Positions 42,328 through 53,504 of a stretch of DNA of 64,000 nucleotides are shown here, piece by piece (position 1 is the stretch's first letter; each line of letters starts with the position of its first letter). A program made the position numbers and the translations under genes. The DNA is from Euglena gracilis. Lineage: Eukaryota; Euglenida; Euglenophyceae; Euglenales. The notes beneath the pieces were generated by a model, which was not told the DNA's origin, searched no databases, and worked only from the letters and a program-made list of their open reading frames with translations. The stretch spans positions 26,271,744-26,335,743 of the forward strand of contig CP154956.1 of the NCBI GenBank assembly GCA_039621445.1. The letters run 5' to 3'.

Positions 42328-43476
42328 AGGCAGTCTTCGACTGTATTCATACAGCCGGACCCCTCGGCGCGCAGTGGGAATTCTACCCACTACACCCCGA
42401 CATCGAACGCCTGATCGAGTTGTTGTGGTGCAACAACCTCCAGGTGTGGCTGGTGAGCCATTACGGCTCCACCTTCCGCGTTAAGCGTGTTTCCCTGGCT
42501 TACCCGCAGAGGTATGACCTCTGCTGTAAGTACTGCCGGCAGAAATTTCCTGTCGACTTCTGGGGATTCGGTGTACGTGGAAGTCCTCCACCGCCTCGGG
42601 ATAACCCGGGCCTGGAGATGGGACGCCGCATGCTTATGCATCTGTGCCGCGACGCCCCGGATATCCAGGGCAAAAGTCGCCGCGCCCACAAGCAGCGCAT
42701 TTTTATGCTGCAGCAGTTCTGGTGGCGTGCCTGGACCACCTATGTCATGGAAGTGTATATACATCTCCGAGACCCCCAGGATAGGCCTGGTATGGAAAGC
42801 CTGCCACCGGATTACGGTGACGCCATCGAGGGTCCTCGTCGTCGGATTCTCGGCCACCTGCGCCCCAACTGGCACCTGGCTGATATCAGCCTGGAGGAAC
42901 ATTTGCGGCGACAGTTTGGCGGTACCCTCGACCGGGAGGTATTCCTTCCGCTGATGTGTCACCCGAAGGCCATCCTCGACCAGCGTATGCCGATTCTGGC
43001 TTGCGCTCAGAGTTCGAGGAGGGCTTTTTCGAGGTCTGGGAAGACACGCGTTACCGCGGCTTCCTGGGCCCGAACAGGCCTGCCAACGCCTGGGTGCAGC
43101 CATCATGGCCGCCACCCTGGCCCAACAGCGCCAGCAGCAGTACAGGCTGGCGGACGCTCAGGGATGCCGATGGCACCCCGACGATCCCCGTTCGCCCGAG
43201 GATCTGCGCGCCTTCATCGCCCCAGAGGATGAAGCTCTGGCGCGAAGGAGACGGGAGGCGTCAGTCGCTTCCACCACCGCGATTCCGCGGCGGGAGGAAC
43301 GCGACCGCAGCCCCTCCGTCACCATTCTGGAGGCAGACCGCCGTCTCCGACAGGAACGGCTGTATCCTTCGTCTCTGCCCCGCGAGCGGCAGGGGAACGA
43401 TCGGTTTCCCCGGCCCCCGCAGCGGCTCCCGTCTGTCCACCGGCAGGTGGAGACCAGGAACTTCCTGAGGAGGTAG
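42222..43476 (+). pseudogene. Post-integrase ORF Y, copy B
   Basis: Overlaps the end of X by 106 bases in the -1 frame and opens on TTG, not ATG, at the same place as copy D. Conserved parts: FDCIHTAGPLGAQWEFYPLH, NNLQVWLVSHYGSTFRV, CKYCRQKFPVDFWGFGVRG, MLMHLCRDAPDI, RIFMLQQFWWRAWTTYVMEV and HLRRQFGGTLDREV. After about 42950 a frameshift leads into ATLAQQRQQQYRLADAQGCR and a charged tail ending near 43476. The CxxCxxKFxVDFWGFGVR core suggests a small zinc site. I recognise no family; it may be translated only by frameshifting from X. Confidence 0.7.
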
Positions 43477-43484
43477 GTGAGAAT

Positions 43485-45793
43485 GTGGAGGATATCCTCT
43501 ACGCTGCTCTGCCTACTCTGGCACAGCCTAGGCCAGACGAAGCACCCGCAGGGGATATACCTGTGGCTGCTACGCCTGTTCCAACGGCTGAGCCTCCAGC
43601 CGAGGTGACTGGTATGGTCGTCGAGGATATCCTCGAAGAACCTGCCAGTCCCACAGCACGCACCTCGTTAGGAGGCCGTGTGCTCGGCGCCGTAGTCACC
43701 GGCATTACTGCCGTGGCTGCTGCACTAACGCCACGAGGTGGAGGCGTAGCATCAAGCTCCGCCGCCGAGGTCGTGGAGACACCAGATGTCGGTGTCCCCG
43801 CACCCCCATCTCCGGCAGCAGTGCAACCATCATCAGGGGATGAACCCCAGGCGACAGAGCCATCTGTCGCACCAGATACAGCGGAGGATCAACCTCCCGT
43901 AGTATGTGCGCCAGCGGTTGTGGAGGATCGACCTCCTAGACCGGATGTCGAAATGGAAGTGGAGGAGATACCCCCACGACCACCGACACCGCGCAGGGTC
44001 CCTGCCGTCCCGAGGACAATGGCAGAGTTTCTGGTAGTGCAGCGCCTGTGGAAGCACCGATTCCGGTGACGACCACAGTGCCACGCCTCGTCAAACAGGA
44101 TGAACTTGATCGGCGACGGCAGGCTGAACAACCCCAGGAACGTGTGCCGACCCCTCGGAGCGTCATGCGCGACCCAGCGGTCAGTATGCCTGCTTCACCC
44201 AGACGGCAAACGTCTACTCCGGCACCATCCGCTCCTGATACCAGGAGTAAGCGGCAGGCGTCGCCTCCTGATTCCGGGAGTTCGAATCCGAAAGGAGGCA
44301 AACCGGGAGCTGCACCCTGTAAGCCCCCTTCCAAAGGCGGTGATGGGAAACCACCACCGAAAGGTGGCGCTGGAGGTCAGACTGGCGGACAGGCGAAAGG
44401 CCCTACGACAATGCACGTCTATTCGGCCGTTGCATCGTCCGGGTACGGCCAGAGCAAACCGAAAGGTTGGGCTCGTGGTCGACAGGCTCAATCTTCCGCC
44501 GGACCGACGGATGAGGAGCAGGATGAACCTGCTTCACCTCCTGTGTCTGCGGATGCCCAGCTCTGGACTCAGGATATCCTGACCAGACTAGGCACCGTGG
44601 AAGAGAGGACGAAGAAACTGGTTGCTATTAGGCACCAGAAAGGGTTACTGAATCGATGGATTCAGCCCCTCTTCGTCCGAGGAGAACCTTTCCACTATGC
44701 CCCGGAACATACCTGGACATTCTGGAATAGGCGCTCACCTAGAGTACTGGCACAGTACTTTGGTGAGGACTGCGTGTTGGATTTCCAGCACGGCACGTCG
44801 ATTGCCTGGACGTGCACCGTGTGCCACCATGTGCGGCACAACCAACCGCTTGTGCATGTGTGCAAGCGGCAGGTGCAATCCTCGTGGTTCCATCACAGGG
44901 AATATGTGCCGAACTGTGTGGCGCTCGTATGTGGCGAGTGCCTGAACGCCTGGAAGCACAGCTTTAACTACTCCTACAGTGAGAATGCTCACGACAGAGA
45001 TATCCCTGCCTTGTGCATCAACTGTATAGGAGCCAAGTTCGTGCAGACTGCTGATGGAGCAGTCACAACCATTGTCCCCCACCACTGGGAGACACTGGAG
45101 AAGTGGAAGAAGGAGTACAAGCAGGTGGAAGTTCGCCTGAAGCACTCCGACTTCCGGAAGGTAGAAAGCTACCGCCACACAGGAATGGCCCGTGAGTTCC
45201 AGATCGACGCTGGGGCAATGCGCCTCGCCGTCGAGGAACACGCCAAGGCAAGAATGCCTTACCTCTGGACTGATGGCGACTGGGAGACACAGGTTTACTC
45301 CCTGTTCTCCAAGCGTCAGCATGGCGGATACCCCTTGCCACTGTGGCCTCCTGAAGAACACGATTTGGTGGACTTCAGAGGCTGGTTGGCGGCTGTATTA
45401 CGGCCTCAAACCGCAAGAGCTCGGACAGCGAGGTGGATGTATGACATCAACTTCAAGCAGACCCCGGGGATGCCCCCACAGGTGCCTGCGAATCACCCCT
45501 GGATGAATTACATCATCTGGCCGGTGATGCTGCCTAGAATTTTCTGGGAGCAGCTCCAACGGTATATTCAGCATCATGCTGAACGTACCAGGGAGAAGCT
45601 GCCGGATAATTGGATCAAGGACTGGGAGACCCCTTCCTTTGATGTCAACGATCCGGAGCTCAACACCATTCGGAGTGAATCAGCTCCGCCGCGTTCCCCA
45701 CGCCAACTGGAGTTGGTTGAGGACCCATTAGGGGACCCCCAACACGACTACTGGCGTGAGGTCCGCGAACGTCCAGCCGATAAAGGCAGGTGA
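43485..45793 (+). CDS. Post-integrase ORF Z, copy B (zinc-cluster protein)
   Basis: Two frames, 43485-44069 (Pro/Ala/Glu-rich) and 44048-45793 (581 codons), overlapping by 22 bases. The second is intact and holds a Lys/Gly/Pro-rich linker, then the conserved core: WTQDILTRLGTVEERTKK, LLNRWIQPLFVRGE, LAQYFGEDCVLDFQHGTSI, CTVCHHVRHNQPLVHVC, FHHREYVPNCVALVCGECL and DRDIPALCINCIGAKF. The C-terminal half has RLAVEEHAKARMPYLWTDGD, PGMPPQVPANHPWMNYIIWP and LELVEDPLGDPQHDYW. Conserved Cys/His (CTxCH, HxC, FHH, CGxCL, CxNC) suggest two or three zinc sites. All three copies keep them despite divergence elsewhere, which argues for selection. Function unknown. Confidence 0.72.
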
Positions 45794-45795
45794 GG

Positions 45796-46622
45796 TGTCT
45801 GTCAGCGCCAATGCGGCGTATTTCAGCACCCTCGTCAGGTATTCGCCTGACACCCTGTTTGGGTATTCGCCCGAACAACCCCTTCGAAGACCCTTTGCGG
45901 TATTCGCCACTAGTAAGTTCCCACCGGGATGCTGCCATGTGCAGGATTCCGTGCGCATGCATTCACACCCCTCTCCCCTCTCCCCCTTCGCGGGCGTGCG
46001 ACACGCAGCGCACAGGGCCGACGGCCTCTTTTCCTTTCCCTTTCTTTTCTTTTCGGCCGCTTGAGGCCTTAAGGCTGCCAGACAGCACAACTTGTCTGGC
46101 CTAAGCCAACCCCCCCCCCCACTCCTCTCTTCTTTCCCCCCGGGGCAAATGCTGTCGCCGGCAGTTGGTTTTGTAGAGTAGGATTTCCTTTTGCGTGGTC
46201 AGGTTTGACTGGCCATGCGCCCTGCCCAGGTTTGACTGGTCCGAGGCCCCCCTCCTTCCACACCCTCAACATGGGTTTTCCTGGAATGCCCATGGACCCA
46301 ACCCCAAGTGCCTTGGGCACACCCAAACTGGGTGGATGGGTTTGCTTGGCAAGGAAACCTGCCAGCCCCATTTTCTCCAATGGGCTATAATATACTATAC
46401 ACCCATAAGCCACCGCAAAATAGGTGAAAGCATTTTGCGCGTTTTGGGCTTTTTGGGTCCCCTCCTTTCCGCCCCCCCCCTTTGAGTGGATCCCTGTGCG
46501 ACGGAAAGGGCCCCTGTGGATGCGCCAGGGTGCACCTCCCACAGACCAGGTCTGTGTCCGAAATCCCTGTGGCCAGAAAGCCTGGTCCAAAGGGGAAATC
46601 GGGCATAGCCCTGGGATGGGGA
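45796..46622 (+). promoter_or_regulatory. 3' UTR and polypurine tract of copy B
   Basis: Non-coding by comparison: a C-run/CCGGGGCAAATGCTGTCGCC block followed by GGCAGTTGGTTTTGTAGAGT (46110-46180) aligns with the copy D minus strand (50640-50720: CTGGGCAAAATATCGCTGTC then CCAGCAGTTGGTTTTGTAAG). Next to the LTR, GGAAATCGGGCATAGCCCTG then GGATGGGGA forms the purine tract (46608-46622) and shared upstream block. Open frames here are not conserved. Confidence 0.7.
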
Positions 46623-46935
46623 TGTGTACCAGGCGTATGCTTCTGTCCCCTTCCGTTGAGGAAGTTAGGATGGAAGCAGATCCTATTAGGATTTCCTAAT
46701 GGCTGCCCTTTATCTCTCCACAGGTGGTATTCTTCCTTATACCTTTTCCTTCCTTTCCATCGGACCGGACTTGGTTATCCAGTCCGTCCTCCCTGCATTG
46801 CTCCGTGCTTTGCTTCTTGGGAAGTGGGAAAAGGGATTTTCTGTTACTCTGATTTTTAGTTCCCACGTAGGTGCGCCAAGGCGAAAGCGAAGGCTTTTGG
46901 GAATTGGGAAAGGGGAATTGGGAATCAGACGTACA
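46623..46935 (+). repeat. 3' LTR of copy B
   Basis: 313 bp, TGTGTACCAGG...CAGACGTACA, about 97% identical to 30452-30764. RLE-2 coding sequence resumes immediately after at 46936. Confidence 0.92.
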
Positions 46936-48635
46936 CTCTGTCGTCCACGAGGGTCACGCACCAAGGATGTACTCTGGGGCCTGTCGGCTTCGCGTTTGGG
47001 CTACACACCATAGCCGAAACAATCGCCCAACAGGTCGAACTGCTCTTGTCCTCCTGGTACCTCGACGACGGGATACTGATTGGCGAACCTATTGTGCTAC
47101 AGAAGTGTCTGGATTTCTCTTCGTGGAGGGCGAACACACACCGGGGTCCAACTGAACCTGGCCAAGTGCATGGCCTTGGCCCCTGCCGCCGGCGCAATAC
47201 CAGACCGAGAGCACCTCCAACACGTGCCCTGGGCCAAAGACTCCGGCATCACCGTACTCGGTTGCCTGGTTGAATTTCCAACCACCACCGGCCACACCGC
47301 GGCGGCCTGGGCAGAGGCCCCGGCCAGGATTGAGAAAGCCTCAGACTTGGTCACCTCGGTGACAGGCCCCCAGCTCGCTCATCACGTCCTCCGGTCCTGC
47401 CTGGATGGTTGTAAGGTCAACCACCTCCTGCGAGCATCCAACTACTACGAGGCCCAGGGGGAGGTAACCCGTTGCACCGACTGTGGTGTGGAGGGCCTCG
47501 TTGGGTGCCACTGCCATCCATCCGTGACCGATGCCATGTGCCTGTTCCATTAGGCCCAAATCTTGGTGGGATTTGGTTCAGAGGGCCGTCCGCCGTGGTG
47601 CGGGACAGCTGGGTTTGCCACCATCGCTGTGAAGTGTCATTTCGGGAGGCGGCGGGGAAGGACGCGGTGGTCAGTAGCCGTTGGGTCTAGGGGTGCTGGG
47701 GCCCTAAAGCTGAGGAGAGGCCATTGGCAGGCTGCTGGCATACTCTCTCGGACGGGGCTGCAGCGTATGTAGGGCATGCTACTTTTTTGCGTCCGTGGGT
47801 GTAGTACTGGCACAGAGCCGCGGTGCGGGCTGCACCCTGACACGCAGCTGGTATGCGGAGCCCGCATCCCCCATTGGAGAGAGGAAGGGCCGCTTGCTGT
47901 CGTTGTTCTGTGCTGAGTGCCTGCCCGAGGATGCTTTCAAAGGGCCCGAAGACCTTTCTCTCCGCGGCATACTACCGTCTCGGGCTGGAGTGGTGGCTGG
48001 GACTGCCCCTAGCCGACTCCGGCGGGACGTGTGCGGGCTGCCAGAACATTACCGACGTACACGGTGACCACGATATGTGCTGTATTCGGAACATCTTCGC
48101 CAACAGACACAACGCCATCCGAGACGCTCTGTTTAACCTCTTGTCCGCAAACGGCCAAAGTGTCCAACGCAAAATTCCAGTGCCCAACCAACCAGACACC
48201 TCTCTCCGGCCAGCAGACCTGTTACTCGCTACGTGGCAGGATGGTAAGCCAACAGCGGTTGACCTTACCGTGGCGCACAGATGGCAAGCAGCAGAAAGGA
48301 GCGGCTCGAGGGAACGCTGGAAGACCTTTCTTAAACGACGGGAGCAGGCAAAGCACACCAAATACGACATCCCATGTCGCAACGGCGGCTGGTCGTTCGC
48401 CACGCTTGCCATGGGCACATGGGGAGGACCGAGCCCAGAGAGTTCCAAGCTCCTTGCCAGGATAGTGAAACGGACCACCACCTGGCATCAGGGCGATTTA
48501 TGTCCTTGGCTCCCATTCCCAATTGAAACCTTGGTGATGATTGAGGGCTCTGCCTCTTTGTGGGAATGTGGAAAAGCCTTTTTTATAAGAAATTTTTGGC
48601 TGACCTTTTGGTTTACCTCTCCCATTCGGGGTTGA
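46936..48635 (+). pseudogene. Non-LTR RT C-terminal half and restriction-like endonuclease (RLE-2)
   Basis: Continues the RT broken at 30451: VTHQGCTLGPVGFAFGLHTI, then SSWYLDDGILIGEP with the catalytic YLDD at 47058-47069. After a frameshift near 47120: VQLNLAKCMALAPAAG and PQLAHHVLRSCLDGCKVNHL. 47853-48635 is open (260 codons) and holds AAYYRLGLEWWLGLP, CAGCQNITDVHGDHDMCC (CCHC type), RHNAIRDALFNLL, RPADLLLATWQDGKPTAVDL and TV. This matches the R2-type restriction-like endonuclease order CCHC, RHN, PD, DxT. The nuclease motifs look intact, unlike RLE-1, but the RT is frameshifted. Confidence 0.85.
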
Positions 48636-49795
48636 CTGTTGGCGGGGGTACCAGGTGTGCGGCGCCAGGCAAGACAAAACACCGGAAAAGACCACCCGCG
48701 GAACCTTCCGCTTTGCGGAAGTCCATAATTCACGGCTTACATATGACCTCCTCTCTGTCTGGTCTGAGCCTTCCCTCTCTGTCTGGTCTGAGCCTTCACC
48801 TTCCCTATGGCTTACGCCAATATTTGTGCTTTATTTGGAAGAATTACTGGAAGATATTGGTACCTGGAAAGTGCCGGAAAGGGCACAGAAACTGAGGTGT
48901 TCAGTCTTGGTCCCGCCAAAAAAAAATAGACAATCAGAAAATGCATTTGCGTCACAGGCAAATTTTAAGGTTCCCCAAGTTGTGGACAAGGGAAGATAAT
49001 GCATTCACAAAGACATGGACCAGAGAAACGATATGGTCCAATCCGCCGTGGACGCTGATGAAGCAAGTCATCCTCAAGATCATCGCGGACCAGGTGCAGG
49101 AAATGGTGCTAATTGCACCAGAGTGACATGGTGGCCTGTGCTGCAGAAGATGACGGTGAAGTTCATCATCTTCGACGAAGGAACCCGAAATCTGGGACCA
49201 ACAGACGGGCCAGATGGAGCCGACTGGACATTGCGTTGGCGAGTCCGGGAGTGCCTGGTTCGGTACCGAAGATTCCAGGAAAAGGCCCTCAAAGACAGGC
49301 ACCCAGGAGACAAAGGAGCAACGTCCAGTGCCCACAGGAGAAGTGTTGATTAAACCTGGACTCTCCGAGGTGAGGAAGAGGAAATATTGTCGGCAGCGAT
49401 ATCAGTGGTTAGCAGAGACGTGGCAATGAGGCGGTGTAAACCGAGTGTTGCCTGCCCTCCCCTTCCCCTGTCTAATTCCGCTCCTCCGTGAGACCAGTGC
49501 ACAAGTTCCTCGAGCAGGAAAGAAAGGAACTTCAGCATGCATCTTCAATTGTGCACTTACTGGCCGGAGTCAGCACAAGAAGAATGACTGAACGTTCCAG
49601 GTGCATGGATGTCGATCGTCGTAGAAATGGTCAGGGCGGCCCCGCTGCCCGTCGCCGAATATGGATCGCCGGATGGGTTGGACTGCCGTAGTGTGGACCC
49701 GAGGGTTACCTGCCCCTCAATCCCAATTCAGTGGAATTGGTTCAGATCTGCAGAATGGCTTACATAGTGGTGCGGTGTAGACCTGCGGGTTGCAG
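48636..49795. other. Unassigned sequence between RLE-2 and copy D
   Basis: A 24-base unit (CTCTCTGTCTGGTCTGAGCC plus TTCC/TTCA) is repeated in tandem at 48751-48798. A short inverted repeat TTCCGCTTTGCGGAA lies at 48706-48720. The frame 49015-49353 (112 codons, FIIFDEGTRNLGPTDGPDG) has no family motif. The first part may be the 3' UTR of RLE-2. No LTR, tRNA or other signal seen. Confidence 0.4.
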
Positions 49796-50225
49796 TGTAC
49801 GTCCTACCTTATCGCTTTCGACCTTTGGGCGCAGAAAAAGATATAAGTAGGAGTAACAAGGAAAATATAAAATAAATATAAAAGTTGTATTGCCCTTTTC
49901 CCCAATTAAGAGGCAGAGCACAAGACAGGGGAGAAGCCCTATGGGCTACGGAAATCGATGCCAAGTTCTTGGCTGTCCTTTCAGGACTTCAAACCAGAAA
50001 AATCAAACTTGAAAATCAAGTCTTGAATCAAAGACCAGAATGGAATAAAATACCACCTGTGGAGAGGAGAACCTGAATTAGGCTTAGGTATTCCTAATTC
50101 AGGCCGTTGGCCAACTGTAGGAATACGACCTAGCATAGTACTGTGTACAGGGCTCAGAGCTATATCTGGCCGTAGGCTTATACCTACATACACAGTACCA
50201 TGGCCTTACGGCTGCCTGGCACACA
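49796..50225 (-). repeat. 3' LTR of copy D
   Basis: 430 bp, TGTACGTCCT...GGCACACA on the plus strand, the same length as the copy A 5' LTR and sharing GCTGCCTGG near its end and ACAGTACCATGGC near 50192. It is more divergent inside. A purine tract (minus strand) abuts its right edge. Confidence 0.75.
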
Positions 50226-51051
50226 TCCCCCTCCCAGAGATATGCCCGATTTTCCTACTGGACCAGGCCAGTCGGAATGCCGGACACAGTCCTGGGGACG
50301 GGGACCTGTCACAGAGCCGTTTGCGGCTTTTGGTTCTCCTGTCACCAGGGGTGTGGGAAGGAAATTGCGAAATAACGCAAAAACGGGCAAAAGTGGTTAA
50401 CCGCTTATGCGGTGCCTACTTATTGCGGCAAAGGGGTGGAAGCGGAAGAGCCCATTGGGAAATGGGGCTGGAAGGTTTCCATTCCAGAAAGTCCCATCCA
50501 CCCAGTTTGGGGTGTGTCTATGACACGCGGGGAGGTCTCATTCGATAATCAGAAAAGATTGACGAGTAGGGTGTGGAAGGAGGGGGCACCTGGCCAGTCA
50601 TATCTGACCAGGGAGAAAGACCCTACTTACAAAACCAACTGCTGGCGACAGCGATATTTTGCCCAGGGGGGTAAAGGAGAGAGGAGTGGGGGGCTGGTCA
50701 AAAGACCTTAGCAGAAGTTTTGCTGTCTGGCAGTCTTATGTGGACTTACAGCCGAAAAGTAACAGGTTGGGGCTATTATTACGGTGTGCGCGCTGCACGC
50801 TGTGTGTCTTCTTACTGGCGGCATATACCGCTAAGGGAAGGCTTCACAGCGCTGCTCGGACACGGTGTTTTCGGTGGGGAATTCCCAGAGGATTATACCT
50901 CGATAGAAGGGCTGTAGTCCAAAAAGGGGAAGATATGTATGGATATATGTTGGCAGATGTGCCAGAGATAGATACGGAATACAGGGCCTATAGGCCTGAT
51001 GGAAAGGTCAGAACAGTGTCCATGGACAGGTGGCCTGTAAGCCTGGGGTAT
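50226..51051 (-). promoter_or_regulatory. Polypurine tract and 3' UTR of copy D
   Basis: The minus strand reads CTGGGAGGGGGA against the LTR, preceded by GGAAAATCGGGCATATCT and GGCCTGGTCCAGTAGG, the block shared with A and B. Further in (50640-50720), CCAGCAGTTGGTTTTGTAAG and the adjoining C-rich block match copy B at 46110-46180. From 50730 to 51051 nothing further is recognised. Confidence 0.7.
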
Positions 51052-53458
51052 CTATGGCACAGATGGCCACTTCCTGGGTGTCGGTGGTCTGATCTCCCGA
51101 ACGCAATCTCCTTCAGGGGATTCCACTATCTCCAGTATCGGAGGTTCGAAATTTACAAGTTGCCTTTCAGGCTCATCGACATCAAAATCGGGATATTCCC
51201 CTATTTGTGTATACCCATCGGGTAATCGTACTCCAAGCCTGTTGGCTTCTCGATGAAGAACATTCTGGGGGTTATCCCAGAAGAGAAGTGGCAACATTGC
51301 CGGTCAGATCCAAAAATTCAGGCGTGGGTGGTTGCATTGAACCTGTGGGGGTATCCCCGGATAAACGGCAGGATCTACCTTGGTGTGCCAACCTGCGACT
51401 CGCGCTCGGATGGTGAATGGCCTTAAAACTTCTCTTACCCAATCGGTAAATTCCATTTTGTAGGCCTCAGGGGGGTATTCAGGCAACAAAAATGTAAAAT
51501 TCGGTCGGTTCGGCAAGCTTTGTGCCGAAAAAAGGTGGTATATCACCCTGTCCCAATCGGAATCTTGAAAAATGTATGGCACTTTGGCCTTGCCTGCTGA
51601 CTCGACTGCGAGTCGGACAGCTGCACTGTCAAGATGAAAATCTTTGGCGATTACGCCTGTGTGATAGCTGTGTACAGCTTCAAATTTCTTGAACAGGTAG
51701 AAATTGACTTGGGACTTATAGTCCTGCTTGAATTTGAACAGATGGTCTTCATTTTCTGGTATGACCTAGTCTAGTCATACCGCCAGTGGTAGGTAACCAG
51801 AATTCCGCCTGTAGGCAGTTGATGCAGCGGACAGGTATGTCCTTATCATAATCGTTTTCCGTTCAGCGGAAATTGTCCATATTGGACCACGTCAGTAGGC
51901 AATCGCCACAAACCAATGCTGCGCAATTGCACACATAAGCATCATGGTGGAAGCTTATGCTGTCCGGGTTGCGTGTGCAAATATGCACTGCGGGCATGTC
52001 GTTTCGTAGCCTATGGCATGCTGTACATAACCACAATAGTGGATCATTGTCCTGGAAATCCAGGACGAAATTTCCTCCAAAATATTGGGCTAAAACCCTT
52101 GGAGATTTCGCATTTCAAAAACGCCAAGTGTAGCTGGTGGTGAAAATACCAGGTTGATCCCGGTGGAACAAGGGCTTGATCCACTTGTTCAGCCAGGGGT
52201 CACTGCTATTGCGGATAATATTGATCCTAGCCTGGCGAGTGTTGAGGGGGTCTACTCTGGACAGTACGTCCTCAGTCCAAAATGGCTCATCGGCCTCGTG
52301 AGGGACATTTGACCGAAACGGTCTGATTGTGGGTTTGCGCTTAGCGCCTTCAGAGGTTGCAGCCACATAGCTGGCCATGGGTATCGTAGGCCTATGGCCT
52401 GTGCCAGAGCCATCTCCACCAGAAGGTGGCGGCTCATCATCCCGCCGCTGTTCAGCGGGCTTGCAGCCTTCGGCTGAAGGTTTAGCCTTAGGCTTCTTAT
52501 GCCTGCCATATCGGCGTTATTCCCGAGGGTCTGCAGGAGGCAGTGGTCTTTCCGCCGTTGGCGGTTCCGGGGCTGCCGCTTTGGCAGGAGGTGGTTGCAT
52601 TTCCGCCGTTGGCGGTGTTGGTGCAGCTGGTTTAGCTGCTGGAACATCTAACTCCATTGGAGTTGCAAGCGCAGCCTGTACGGCTGTTGTGCTACTATCT
52701 ACAGCCGTAACACTTTGGTTTTCGGGAGGGGATGCGGCTGGTGAGCCTCGAGGGGTCAGTACTGCTGATACTGCGGACATCGCCGCGGTCAGACCCTGTA
52801 ACACACAACCTAAATCTGCTGTAGGTATTTTCGGTGATGCGACAGGTTCTGTCGGGCTTGGTGCCGTTGGCACTGCGGGTAAGGCTAGGGGTGGTACCGG
52901 AGGTACCGGTGGCCGTTCGGCCTCGGATATAGGAGATTCAGTCTCTGGGCTGACATCACCTTCAGGAGGAAGGGGTGTCCTAGAGCCCATTGGGACTGGT
53001 GGAAGGGCTGATTGCTGAGGTTCATCAGCACATATGTCTTCCAGGCCTTCCATGCGGTCTTCACCGCTCTCACCATCACTCTCCTCACTGCTCTCCACCG
53101 TTTCTGCTAAAGCGGCAGGGGCTGCTGGCTGTTCCGCTACAGCGACAGGCACAGTTGCCGGTTGCGCAATCGCGCTGGTGGAGGGTGCCGCAATAGCGGG
53201 CTGGAGTGAAGAGGTAGCGACAGAACATTGACTCTCCTGAAATCCCTTAGGGATAAATGGTTCTGAAGTGGCCGATAGGCTGGAACCTAGGTAACGCCGA
53301 CCGCGCCCGAAGACGGGTGGCGGTGTCTCACCAGGAATACCCTGGGGAACAGGCGTTGCCGGTTGCGGCTGCGTTGTGACTACTGCTGTCGGTTGCGGCT
53401 GTGTTGATGATTCCGATGGCGGAACATCCGAAGCCGGTTGCGGCTGTGGCCGTGGCAC
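51052..53458 (-). pseudogene. Post-integrase ORF Z, copy D
   Basis: 53458-52517 is a 313-codon Pro/Ala/Ser-rich frame (MPRPQPQPASDVPP). After a frameshift the core runs FWTEDVLSRVDPL and LNKWIKPLFHRDQPG (52340-52140), then CTACHRLRNDMPAVHIC, FHHDAYVCNCAALVCGDCLL and DKDIPVRCINCLQA (about 52060-51790). The cysteine/histidine pattern is the same as in A and B. The C-terminal half follows as MPYIFQDSDWDRVIYHLFSA and YPGIPPQVQCNHPRLNFWI (51582-51304), and finally 51297-51052. A stop near 51870 and several frameshifts break it. Function unknown; see copy B for the intact version. Confidence 0.72.
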
Positions 53459-53504
53459 ATGTCTTTTCCGTAATCAGAAAAGATCCCATGGTTTCCTTTC
53501 GTCT

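Larger units (their letters stand above)
30452..46935 (+). mobile_element. Chromovirus-type Ty3/gypsy element copy B, full length between 313-bp LTRs
   Basis: 16,484 bp with paired LTRs of equal length (30452-30764, 46623-46935). The PBS lies two bases after the first LTR and a purine tract lies directly before the second. It splits the RLE-2 RT between GWVLS and the VTHQGC motif. Near-matching flanks (GTCTG left, CTCTG right, depending on the exact boundary) suggest a slightly altered 4-5 bp duplication. Contents: Gag with an internal inversion and a foldback, protease, methyltransferase-like domain, RT, RNase H, integrase with chromodomain, ORFs X, Y and Z, 3' UTR. All major frames are damaged. 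Confidence 0.9.

Noticed and set aside
40322-45793. ORFs X/Y/Z as an envelope glycoprotein
   Set aside because: No signal peptide, transmembrane segment or furin-like site was seen. The proteins are Pro/Lys-rich with Cys/His clusters.
48636-49795. Frame 49015-49353 as a host gene
   Set aside because: Only 112 codons, no recognisable domain, no splice or promoter support, and no conserved relative here.
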